In this document: piece by piece, positions 11,798 to 22,385 of the stretch | Layout: each line of letters opens with the position of its first letter | Numbering within the stretch: position 1 is the first letter of the stretch | Assembly (NCBI GenBank): GCA_009739215.1 | Contig: VSJF01000005.1 | Coordinates: forward strand, 868,001-932,000 | DNA length: 64,000 bases | Source of the DNA: Floccularia luteovirens | Lineage: Eukaryota > Basidiomycota > Agaricomycetes > Agaricales > Squamanitaceae | Direction: 5' to 3' | Made by a program: the position numbers and the translations under genes | Notes under the pieces: generated by a model | Told to the model about the DNA's origin: nothing | The model's database searches: none | What the model saw: only the letters and a program-made list of their open reading frames with translations

Positions 11798-14628
11798 CGC
11801 ACAACACAGACAATCAATTATTGTCATATAACGATGATTCAATATACCTTCCACCATTTCATTCCAAACCACCATCCTTGCTTTTCTTAACGCTTTATTC
11901 ATGTTATCCAACGACGCTGTCCATCATTCCCTTTACCCTTTTATATATCATAATGTACCCGTATTGGTTATACTAACATCTTTTGTTTATCTAGCACAAC
12001 TACACGACATAAAGTCTTCTGTATCGAGATTTTTTGTACTAATCCTCGTCATGTATCGTCTCCAGTCTTATTTGATAAAAAATATATATAATAATTAGTT
12101 GAAAGATATTTTTGGTCGTCACTGCATTAAGAGTGCATATATACCTTACGTACAAAAGTGCTGTAAATAATCACTGCACTGCTCACAAAGAGTATGAAAA
12201 TCGCAACGAGCGAGTGGTGATTTGCGGCCACAAACAATACTAACACTGCTGAAGCTATTTATAATGCAATAATTAGTGCTATAATCACCATAACTACGAA
12301 ATGTGATATTTCACAACAACAACAACAACAACGTAGAATGTAAACAATATTGCAGTGGCTCAGAGCTATTGTGGCCTGAGCCTATTAACTAACATACCGT
12401 AGAATTCATCTCTATAGAATTCGAATCTACGCAAGACCAGTTCACGAGCTATAATTAGATACCGGATGTCTATATGGGAACTCACCCTGTTCCCACGGAA
12501 GAAGCAAAAAGAAGCAATATCAAACAAGATGTGATGGCACACCCTGATACACCCTAGCCTCAATTCGCGATCAGGAACACTGGGGATGGTTGCCTAGGAG
12601 TGCTTTTGCGGGACCAATATGATATATACATCAGCAGAAGATAAACTGGAGAAACAGACAAGTTACGCCACGGCGCCTCCTATCATCACGTTATTAACTG
12701 TCACATTTCCATCATAGTGGTTCCTGCCTTATGGGAACTAGGCAGGGCCTCGTTCCCAAAAGATCCGAAGGCATCGCATTTCTCCCCCACCAGATAAACA
12801 ACACACCCCCAGCTGGAGAAAGGAGAAGAGTATAAGATCACGTATTATTAATTGAAGTGGCTGAATTCAAACCCTCTTGTGATTCGATCATGATGGAGTT
12901 TGTGTAGCGTCCGTGGGTAGTCTCTTGGCAATTACAATGTACTAATGAAGAGAAAACGCTCCAGTTTCAAAACACAATTGTTTGAGGTTCAACATGTCCA
13001 CGGATCTAAACGTGAGATTGATATGTCACAAAATATCGGCGCCGGTACCTCGTTATGAGCATTGCTCCTATATGCGGATGTGATCTTTGCTAAGGTATTC
13101 CTGATGTTTGATAGAATTAGGTATGTAGGGGTAAAATAGAATCTATACATATATTATCTCCCTACCATGTAATTTTTCCTTGTGGAAAAACAAAATAGAG
13201 CTAATAATAGAAGTTATTAACGGTAAAGGCACGGGACCAAATATTGAATCCGGTGTATGAACTTTTCTTAAACCAAAGTTGGATCTTGAGGTGACTCGCT
13301 AGAGCACCTAATCAAACATTTAGTTGGCAACACAAATATTATGGCATCATGTCGCCTGATTAAGATATGTCGGTACTTCCAACTTTCCCCTCCGGATTGA
13401 TCCAGGCGCCCATTAATGTCGGTGCATAGACATGGAGGTCGAGGGCCGAAAATTCACTTTAGAAGTTTAGTAGACAATTGCAAGCGCGCGAGTCTTACAC
13501 AAAATTTCACACTTGACCGGAGACGCCGTGTTATCTAGCATGAGTAACATGGATGTCATCATTTGATACTGTGCTCCAGTGCTCCAATTTGAATGAATCA
13601 TTCAATAACAGGTAATATAACATATCCCGAATGAAATAGGGGGCTAGGTCAAATACCTCACAAGCAAGTCTTTCCATAAGTCACCTTCACGATTATTTTT
13701 AAATCTTCGTTGACGACAATTCGGAATTTACGGGTAGGTATTTTGGATAGGATGTAGGACCGAAGGTTGGTACTGTCCCTGAAAAAAAGACATTGTGCTC
13801 TCGTTTGTGGTGTGGGCGGTGCGAAAGCAGTGCAGGATTGTGGGTGACATATTTCATAACTTACATTAAAGGCGATCACGACCCGAGCCTTTGGCGATGA
13901 ATATAGCCTCCAACTTGCCTTTTTGTACAAAATACATGTCCCACAATATACAGAGTATAGCTATGGGTTTTAAGAAACAATCTGCAAGTCTGAACATAAT
14001 GGGACGTGGTTTGTGGAAAAAGGGACTGGTAGAACATGCACATGGGCTTTGATTATTGAATGGTAAGAATCGGATACACCTGCATCAAAATCCCAGCGGT
14101 CTAAAGGCCTTGGGATTCCTCGATTCATCACATCCGTATAATGGCCGTTTGTGGATTGCTCTCATTGACATAATCTTTGCAGAGGATATTTAAAAAACAA
14201 ACATTGTTTGTTATTGATTGATCATCTTGCAATCAAATCTAGATAACCATCGAACTTTGCTTTACTTCAACATTATATGAACAGTACTTGTATAACAAAC
14301 ACTTACGCCTAAGCTTGCATCGTTGTTCATTGGTGTTCGTACTTATAATGTGCTAGCAGGTAATAAGTGTGGTACTTACTTATGTATGCTCTGCGGCCTT
14401 GGCGAGGATTACCCTGAACAGGTTACGTACGGGATTGCAGGACAACACAGCCCACTTTTGAATCCAATGGAAATCCAGTCCCATCATGGATGGCATCCGC
14501 GTTGCTCGCAACCAGTTTTTATTTACTTTTTTTCTGTCCTATTAAATAAACTACAGAATATTTGCTCTCCACCCTCCGCCTTTGCTCTTTCACTTGTTTG
14601 TTGTCCACAACTACCAAGTCGGCTCGAT
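11798..14628. other. Long gene-poor AT-rich region
   Basis: About 2.8 kb with no coding sequence that I can support on either strand. The one sizeable minus frame (13658-13930, 90 aa) has no recognisable domain and no splice partners. A repeat-like stretch is annotated separately at 12311-12500. The last 200 bases before 14629 are duplicated upstream of the decayed copy at 18480, so they are promoter sequence of the transmembrane-protein gene. Confidence 0.5.
12311..12500 (-). repeat. Possible tRNA-derived SINE relic
   Basis: Read on the minus strand, the stretch has a B-box-like GATTCGAATTC inside a 5-bp stem (GTAGA/TCTAT) with a TTCGAAT loop. A 7-bp inverted repeat follows (GGCTCAG/CTGAGCC, 12357-12382), and the end is (TTG)6 at 12314-12331. 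A tRNA-like head, body and short simple-repeat tail is the layout of a SINE. The A box is poor and I see no clear target-site duplication, so this is tentative. Confidence 0.25.
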
Positions 14629-16456
14629 ATGCCGTCCTCCCTTCATTCTCCCTTCATCTTTTTCCTCTTGTTGATTTCTCCTTGCCTGGCCCAGACGAAT
14701 AGGTTGTTCCAATGGAAGTTCGGAGACGGTGTATGTTTCCTTTCTCATATACGCTGTAGAGATCGAGTAATGGAACTGACAGGACCTCGACGATAGCTAC
14801 TCTCTCCAAGTCTGCCCACATGCTTGCCTCTCTCCATCGTCGTCCAATCATTTAACACTACCCTGAACGACACACAAGGAGTACCACCTTACTACATGAT
14901 GTCGTTTGCGGTTGGCGGGACCCCCAGGACGGAACTTATCGGAGTGGATAATGACACAATTAGCTGGGAGGTGAAGCATCCTGTTGGTGAGCTTACTATC
15001 ACGGTGCCTGACCCCCGAAAGTGCTCATACGTTAAATACGTCACCTTCTCCATGCAGGCACTTCACTAATGCTGAGCGTAGTGGACTCTACAGGAAGTGC
15101 AGGAGGTGTCCCTCCACGTTTGTTTACCGTCGTTGGTGCGTCTGTCTCCATTGTTCCAAAAAGAAGAATAAAAATTCAAGTTTGTGCCTTGCGAAGCTGG
15201 CCAGACGACGCAATGTGTCATTCCTCCTCCAGAACAATCGGACTTCACCGTCACCTCGAATCTCACAGACAAAGTACAGACTTGCGAACCATGGGGCATC
15301 ACCGTCAAGGGTGGGGTCCCACCTTACAACGTGACCCTGGCGGCACTCAACTCACCCGTCGTAACCAATGTTACGATACCATTTGGTTATGATGCTTTCA
15401 CATATATTGACAGAGCAGACCCGAATGGCAAGTTGTTAGGTATGTATGCCTTTTTTTTTAACGAAAAAGCCACAAATTTAACATTTGTTGAACAGTTGCC
15501 GTCAGTGATCTGTGCGTATGATAATCTGCATGGCGACAATATATCTCTGATATACTCATAAACACTCTTGCATCCACAGAACAGGTCGTTGGGCCACCGG
15601 AACACCACTAGTCAACACATATGGTAATTGATAATGATCTTATCGAACTCCATCTTATTGACGTCTGACTAGGTTCCAGTGATGTTGATTGTGTGGGCTC
15701 AGTGAGTTCATACGGGAACTCCACCGAGATAAAGCAACAGCAAGAGGAAGCAGCATCTCAGGCGAAAAATAAAAGGCGGACAGCAATCATCGCTGGGGTG
15801 TGCGCAGGGCTCGGGGGCCTAGTACTCATAATCGCTGCCGGGATCGCCCTGTATCTCCGCCGCTCCAAACGCCGAGTTCCACGTGAAATTGAGGTCGAGC
15901 CAGATGTCGTCCCCCGCCAATTCGAAGTCGGCCCTCTTCTCTCCATCTACACAAGTAACAACTCCTCTCCTAATTCCTCCCCACCACGTCGCTTGAGCAA
16001 ATTAACCCGGACCACCAACTCAGACCCTCCTTTGTCCACAATCTCATCTTCCAGCGGAGACTTTTCAGTATACCGTAATGGGCCCACTGGCAATTTCGAT
16101 CCATACTCCATATACAACCAATCAGCTCAATCTGGTGCTATAGGACACCTCAAACATGTAGCGGTACAGGCAACTCAGGTGTATCAGACCCCACAAATAC
16201 TACCACAGGTAATATGCCTCTCACACCGCTCCGTTCAGGCAAGGCTGCTCGAATGCTTGCAGAAGCGAACACACGGAGCAACGGGCCGATGCGCCAGGCC
16301 CCGAATGCCATGTGGACATCACGACCAATATCTGTGCCAGAAGAGCCCCTAGTGGAAGTGCAGGGAGGAGACGGTGAAGTCATCTTCCAACATAGAGATG
16401 CTGGAGGAGTCGTACGCGAGGTTCCACCACCCTATGTCATGCGAGGATCTCGGTGA
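14629..16456 (+). CDS. Secreted type I transmembrane protein, agaric-type, function unknown
   Basis: Exons inferred: 14629-14730, 14797-14986, 15058-15135, about 15181-15439, 15496-15511, 15580-15623, 15673-16134 and 16179-16456. The start is a signal peptide (LHSPFIFFLLLISPCLAQT). The ectodomain has two similar halves rich in N-glycosylation sites: FNTTLNDTQGVPPYY..VGGTP and CEPWGITVKGGVPPYNVTLA. One TM helix follows (AIIAGVCAGLGGLVLIIAAG) with a basic stop-transfer LRRSKRR and a Ser/Thr/Pro-rich cytoplasmic tail of about 200 residues. Only with a 44-bp intron (16135-16178) does the tail stay open to the conserved-looking end VPPPYVMRGSR. The junction between exons 3 and 4 (15136-15180) does not keep frame with a standard GT donor, so a one-base error or an odd splice site is possible. 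The protein could be a cell-wall sensor, but that is inference. Confidence 0.65.
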
Positions 16457-16948
16457 CTTTGTATGCTGTGCTCTGTTCGTTTTCTTCTTCCTTTTTTGGA
16501 CAACAAAGTGTGGGTTACATCTGTGTCAATCTGTGGGCCTCCATTCATTATGACTCCGACGATTGATATGATGACGACAAAAAAATGTGTGCTTAAGTTT
16601 TAGGGATTCTTTCTTTTTGTTCTTCGACAGCCCGCTACCCTTTCATTTTTCTTTTACAACCACGGTGCACACACCCAGACTGCCCATTTTTGCTATGTTA
16701 TAGCCAGACATGCGTGTTCGCTGCTTTTGACACTACAGGACTGGGACTAATACTTTCGGTGTTTTAGTTAGATATAACACATCTCATAACATGTTTTATA
16801 TAAAAATTTCCTTGTATATTAGTACTAGTGGTTTAATACCGATTATTATTCGTTAACATATGGTGAGATGTTTGCTATGGAAGATCTATACTTCCTTTAT
16901 TTCGCCATTTGATATTTAGGTATTCTTTGCGGTTGGTGTACATTATTA

Positions 16949-17381
16949 GGGCGTTTCACGCTGTTGTTTTTAGCTGTTTTTTGATAGAATTTTCGTGGAA
17001 TTTTTGAATCGTTTTTCTGAGTTTGGAAGTTTCCGAAAAATCGTGAATTGGAAAAAATGGTCTTTTTTTCAACTATGCAAAAGCAACTCCAGAGCTCCTT
17101 TTGCATGTTTTCTGGTCTGTTTTTCACCCCCTCTTTTTCCAAGCTACTCACGCTGTATTACATATTAATTATCAAATGCTAACAATAATAATAAATTTTT
17201 TAATCTCTAATAGTCAAAAATGGACTCAGACCCAGCTCAAACCATAGTGAGGGGTTTCACGCCAAGGCTTTTTTCACTCACTTTTCGGTCACTTTTCGGG
17301 TCATTTTTTGATCAAAAAAGATTGAAATATCCCACGAAAAACTCCTTGAAAAACTGCCAAAAACTGCAGCGTGAAACCCCC
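16949..17381. mobile_element. 433-bp MITE-like element with about 60-bp terminal inverted repeats
   Basis: The left end GGGCGTTTCACGCTG..GTTTTT matches the reverse complement of the right end (..AAAAACTGCAGCGTGAAACCCC). Similarity continues for about 60 bp, including TTTTCGTGG. The 5-bp direct repeat TATTA flanks it on both sides (16944-16948 and 17382-17386), as a target-site duplication would. The interior is AT-rich with no transposase, so it is non-autonomous. A third copy of the end motif, GGGGTTTCACGCC, sits inside at 17250, in left-end orientation, suggesting a nested or rearranged element. The superfamily cannot be assigned with confidence. Confidence 0.7.
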
Positions 17382-17386
17382 TATTA

Positions 17387-18479
17387 AGACATGAATACAC
17401 TTAACCGAAATCGATTGTTTTGGCAAGAGACCACGAATGAACGAACCACAAGACCCTTCTCCCCACACAAATCATATTGCTACCCAATTCGAATTTCGCC
17501 CATTTGAACTTGATCAAATTGATAATCCCTGATGAAACGCATTTGTCACCAGCAGATAGACTTGACGTGTGATTCTCGTCATGATCAGGTTACTAGGTAA
17601 TATGGATTATCTTCCAAATACATCAAATAGGGTTGATCAAAAGGTGATTGATCGACTCGAGAGGACTAGTTGCTATGAAATCAGTACGTTGACATCAGTT
17701 GGGATGATATCAACATACGAATAATGAAACGGTATTAACAAGAACTCAATATTTCAATGCCAAATCACCACAGCGTATAGTATTGGCCGCAATCCAAGAA
17801 TTAGTGCCATTGCACGTTCACCGTCTGAGGTGACAGTGATAAAAAATATAGGATTGGATTCGTTGCTCAAGCGTAGATGAAGCAAGAAAATGTATTCGTT
17901 CTGGGATAGAGCCTCAACTTTGCCATTGATGTCTAAGATAGATCCCCCGCATTTGATTTTGGGAGTGCACTCGCCCAGTTTCGAGTCCTACAAAACACAG
18001 CATTATGTATGCGCGGGCAACCCCCTCATAATCAACGCCACATAGTTGAATTGTTCTTCTGGCTGACAGGTTGGGCCAACCATCCGTACAACTCACTGAT
18101 TGTCAAGTCGTATCATCCCCTCCCGGAGAATGAGACAGTATCTGTGATAAAAAGGTATTTTTCAGATATTTGTTTCAAAAAAATCAATTTGAATGTGTTT
18201 TCATCGAATATCATCAGGGATGTTACGTTGCGCCAACACAGCGATGTAACTAGTTAGTTCGCGTCGTTGTGCAACGTTCTACGTTCAATGGTCGACAACA
18301 CAGCCCTCATTCGAATCAAATTGAGATCTTGTCTCACCATGGATGGCATCCGCGTTGCTTCGACCAGTTTGCATTTACTTTTTTTGGGTCCTATTAAATC
18401 AACTGCAGAATACTCTCTTTCCTTCATTTTCACCATTTTACTTTTCACCCACAACTACCAAGTCAGCTTGCTGCCGGTC
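17387..18479. other. Intergenic, with the duplicated promoter at its end
   Basis: No coding sequence that I can support. From about 18340 the sequence matches the region ahead of 14629, including the motif CCTATTAAAT and the 5' leader, so this is the promoter of the duplicated unit. The rest, 17.39-18.33 kb, shows nothing recognisable. Confidence 0.4.
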
Positions 18480-19923
18480 ATGCAATCCTCACTTCACTCT
18501 TCCTTCATCTTTCTCTTGTTAGTAGTCATCTCTCCTTGCTTGGCCCAAACGCACAATTTATTTCGATGGGGGTTTACCGATAATGTGTGTCTTTTCCCAG
18601 ACACGCTGCAGAGATCGAGTATCAGAACTGACAAGATTCTCAACAATAGCTGCTAGGTATATCCTGGACCTCTATCGACATGTTCTCCTCTCTCCATTGC
18701 CGTCATGCCGTTCAACACCACACTAAATGACACACAAGGAGTACCACCCTATTATATGACTGTCATTTGCAGTTGGTGGGGCCCCCATGACAGAACTTAT
18801 CGGGCTGGATAATGACACAATGAGCTGGGAGGTGAAGCATCCTGTTGGTGAGCTTACTATCGTCCGACCTAGAAAGTGCCCATCCGTTAATCCATAACAC
18901 CCTTCACATGCAGGCACTTCACTAATGCTGAGCGTAGTGGATTCCACAGGGAGTGCAGGGGGTGTAGCTCCACGTTTGTTTACCGTCGTTGGTGTGTCTA
19001 TCCCCCTTGCTCGAAAAAGAAGAATAAAAATTAAGTTTGTGCCTTGCGAAGCTGGCCAGACGACGCAATGTGTTATCTCTCCTCCAGAACAATCGGACTT
19101 CACTGTCACTTCAAATCTCACAGACAGAGTACAGACTTGCGAACCGTGGGGCATCACCGTCAAGGGTGGGGTCCCACCTTACATTGTGTCCCTGGCGGCA
19201 CTTAACTCACCCTGTCGTAACCAATGTTACAATGGCATTTGGTGATGATGCTTTCACATATATTGACAGAGCAGACCCGAATGGCAAGTTGTTAGGTATG
19301 TGTGCCTTTTATTAACGAAAAGCCACAAAATTCAACATTTGTCGAACAGCTGCTGTCAGTGATCTGTGCGTATGATAATCTGCATGGCGACAATATATCT
19401 CTGATATACTCATGAATACTCTTGCCATCCACAGAACAGGTCGTTGGGCCACCGGAACACCACTAGTCAAAACATATGGTAATTGATAATGATCTTATCG
19501 AACTCCATCTTATTGACGTCTGACTAGGTTCCAGTGATGTTGATTGTGTGGGCTTAGTGAGCTCATCGGGGAACTCCACCGAGATAAAGCAACAGCAAGA
19601 GGAAGTAGCATCTCAGGCGAAAAACAAACGGCGGACAGCAATCATCGCCGGGGTGTGTGCAGGGCTCGGCGGCCTAGTACTCATAATCGCTGCCGGGATC
19701 GCCATGTATCTCCGCCGCCCCAGAAAAGTCCAGATGTCGTCCTCCACCGATTCAGAGTCGATCCTCTCCTCTTCATCTAAGAAAAGATTCTCCGAGTACT
19801 ACTCCTTTTAGGCGAACCCCTAGTGCAAGTGGGAGGGGGGGATGATGAAGTCGTCCTCCAACGCAGAGACGCAAAAGTGCTGTGCGAGGCTCCACCCTGT
19901 GTCCTGCGAATAGCCCGGTGACT
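18480..19923 (+). pseudogene. Decayed tandem copy of the transmembrane-protein gene
   Basis: It begins with the same type of signal peptide (HSSFIFLLLVVISPCLAQT) and keeps most ectodomain segments (CEPWGITVKGGVPPY) and the TM helix. Against the copy at 14629 it has a one-base insertion near 18758 (ATGACTGTC for ATGATGTC) and another near 19212 (CACCCTGTC for CACCCGTC). It also has deletions of about 28 bp and several hundred bases after the TM helix, so the tail is replaced by a few Ser/Lys residues and a stop at 19809. Fragments of the lost C-terminus remain to about 19920. At the place of the unresolved junction in the parent gene, this copy reads through in frame (RKRRIKIKFVPCEAG). Confidence 0.8.
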
Positions 19924-20536
19924 TGGATGATGCATTCTGTTCTTTTCTCTTATTCTTTTCCAGCTCGCAATTGTGGGTGACATCTGTATCAACTTGTAGG
20001 CCTCCGTTTATTACGATTTTCCGACGATTGGGATTAAATATCAAAGCTTTCGGTGTTTCAGTTATTTAGACGCAACACATCTCATAAGTACCATGTTTTA
20101 TATAAAAATTTTCCTTGTATATAATAGTGTTTAACACGAGTTTCCTTGTAATTTCGATGTCGGTCAGTGGATAACAGTTATCTTAAACCTTTGATAACTA
20201 TACCTCGATTTAAGGCAGAGGCAAATCCTTATGTATGACTGGTATGTCCCAGACATATCATGATGACTTGAAGGGTAGTGGTTCCGAGAAAAATTTGCAA
20301 ATTCCAGGATCCTAATCTACACAAACACACAATAATAGAAGATCTTTTTTAGGCCAGGAGTACCTGTCAACGTACCTTGAATATCGCAGGCAAGTATCGA
20401 GGTGCTTTTAAGCTCCATCACTGGAAGTTAAATGCGGCATTGAGGGTTGTTTGGCATTACCCATAAAACCAAACAAGCTCTACCTTCAACGCCATTCGTA
20501 ATTAAATCTCAGACCCAAATATTACTTGGTATACTT
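19924..20536. other. 3' tail of the duplicated unit and TFIIIC promoter
   Basis: The first 200 bases match the 3' region of the intact transmembrane-protein gene. The rest is AT-rich and leads into the TFIIIC-subunit gene. No additional gene is visible. Confidence 0.4.
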
Positions 20537-21400
20537 ATGTCCAACCGACCAACAACTCTCATCCCCGGATACACCCAAGTGGAAACTTTCGGTCCAGACG
20601 AAGACTACGAAGATGAAGAAGAGGAAATATGTTATGTAACTTTAGATTTGGGTAATGTAGAACCTACGCTTGTTCCAAGTTCGTCGACTTATCGATTAAT
20701 TGTGGGTTACAAAATCCATTGCGTATGAATCTCACAGTGATATTACATGAGCCTCTAGGGACTCGACACACCTACTCCATACCTACAACTATCCGGAACT
20801 ATACTAAAAGGAAGGCACAATCACTTGCTTGGAACTGAACTATTGTTCAGCGAGGATAAAGGTAATGTTAGGACGATTAAACTGCTTATGACTATGATAA
20901 AAGTTGACGTATAAAATACAGATGCCCACGATTGGAATAAACGGTCTATAGTGCATGTTGCGAACATGGAACAACGTATTTGTTTCAAAGAGGTGCAACT
21001 GAAACCTAAATCAAAGCCCGTCGAGAATGATCAAGAAAACGAGAACGGTAATGATAACGAGGAAATACAAGTTTTAGATGGGAATGAAAGTGACCGCTCG
21101 GTAGCCCACGCTCAGTCTCAATCTTCTAAACCACGTGGAAGTAGTCCAGACAAGGTTGATATTGACCTTTTGACTGGACAAACAATCTCATCGCCTCGCG
21201 CTTCTCGTACGGCAAGAGGGGAGAAGGGAAAGGGCAGGAAAGTTACTGCAACTGCAAGCGCGAAAAAAATGGAGAAGGAAAAATCAAAGGGAAAAGTTAA
21301 AAATACAGGTGATAAGTTAGATAAAGGAAAGGGGAAGGAAAGAGCTATCGAAAGCAATGAGCTGCAATCTGAGGAAGATCTTATGGAGGTTGATGAGTGA
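20537..21400 (+). CDS. TFIIIC subunit with triple-barrel domain (TFC7/GTF3C6/Sfc7 type), 248 aa
   Basis: Exons 20537-20701, 20759-20861 and 20922-21400 join to 248 codons. TFIIIC binds the A and B boxes of tRNA genes and recruits TFIIIB for RNA polymerase III; this small subunit belongs to the tauA part in yeast. Residues about 25-115 fit the TFIIIC triple-barrel domain: EEEICYVTLDLGN, then YRLIGLDTPTPYLQLSGT, KGRHNHLLGTELLF and a closing HVANMEQRICFKEVQL. After it comes a low-complexity acidic then Lys-rich tail (GKGRKVTATASAKKMEKEKS..KGKGKERA) ending in an acidic EEDLMEVDE. The barrel is complete, and both introns lie within its coding region with matching phases. Confidence is high on the domain and moderate on the exact orthologue. 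Confidence 0.82.
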
Positions 21401-22385
21401 TAAACAACACTTGGATTTCATATTCATCTCCTCGCTATTAACTTATGGTTTTACTTTTCAGGCTGTTATTTTAGATTTTGGAGATACAAAGTAAAACAAG
21501 AAACGAATTAATCTTTTGCATTCTGAATGGCAGCTTCTGGTGTTGTGGATGATATATATATTCGATCAGCTCTGCTAATAGCCTGGCCAATGATCCGTTT
21601 ATTGGAATAATGTAAGGTTGGGACGAACCAATGACGATATCCAGCTCCCATGTGCCACATTTCTTCCGTTAATTGCCTATTCATATATCTGTACATAGCA
21701 GGCTATTCCTAATTTTACTTCCTTCGGACCTTTCCTGATATCTCTTCATTTTCCACCAACCATTTACATAAGTATATCTTGTAATTACTGACTGAACAAG
21801 GTATAACACATACCTGCTATGAACATTTTCGTCATGCGCTAGCAGGGTGAATTTGACATAATTGCTTATGCATATATGTATTACAGTTAGCAAAGTTCTC
21901 AATTGATGAATTACGTATGGTAATTAGCGGAACAACTTCAAAATATAAAATCATACCCCCCAAACCCATAAGATAGATATCCTTCTAAAACAAATTGCTC
22001 ACAGTGTATTAATGAACTTGCCTTGAAGTCACTTACCAATCGCAGAGAAATGTATAAACAATGGTTGTGTAGACTTATCCCTGTTGCTAGCTTCTACATT
22101 ACACTTTGTCGATGTCCTAAGTCAGTCGCTTGACTTAGAAGATATATGTCGAGTGAACTGACCAATTTTTCTTGGAATCAGGTAATTGGTGTTTGGGCTG
22201 CACCTTTTGCTGGCATAGTGCTGACAGAGCACTTCGTATTTCGTCGGAATGACTTCACCAGGAATGTACTTATTAAACCGCAATTTTAAAAAGACAAGTA
22301 TAATTACAAAACACACTCCACAAAAACTATCGTTGTTACAGCAACGGTTCACAATTCAAAAAATAAGAACAGTCTCAAATGTCAG
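21401..22385. other. Intergenic, no gene seen
   Basis: About 1 kb of AT-rich sequence between the convergent TFIIIC-subunit and F-box genes. It has only short overlapping frames with no motif and no repeats that I can match elsewhere. Confidence 0.4.

Larger units (their letters stand above)
14487..20125 (+). repeat. Tandem duplication of the transmembrane-protein gene (units about 14487-16840 and 18340-20125)
   Basis: The two units share promoter (ATGGATGGCATCCGCGTTGC at 14487 and 18340), all exons up to the TM helix, and the 3' end (ATCTCATAA..ATGTTTTATATAAAAAT). The second unit is shorter because of deletions in the cytoplasmic-tail region. The MITE-like element at 16949-17381 lies between the units and not within either. 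Confidence 0.85.

Noticed and set aside
12390..12500. A true tRNA gene on the minus strand
   Set aside because: The T arm is good, but the acceptor stem does not close properly, the D arm is poor and the total is too short (about 62 nt). Kept only as a possible SINE head.
13658..13930. 90-aa minus-strand frame in the gene-poor region
   Set aside because: No domain, no introns and no flanking support. Length is within chance for AT-rich DNA.
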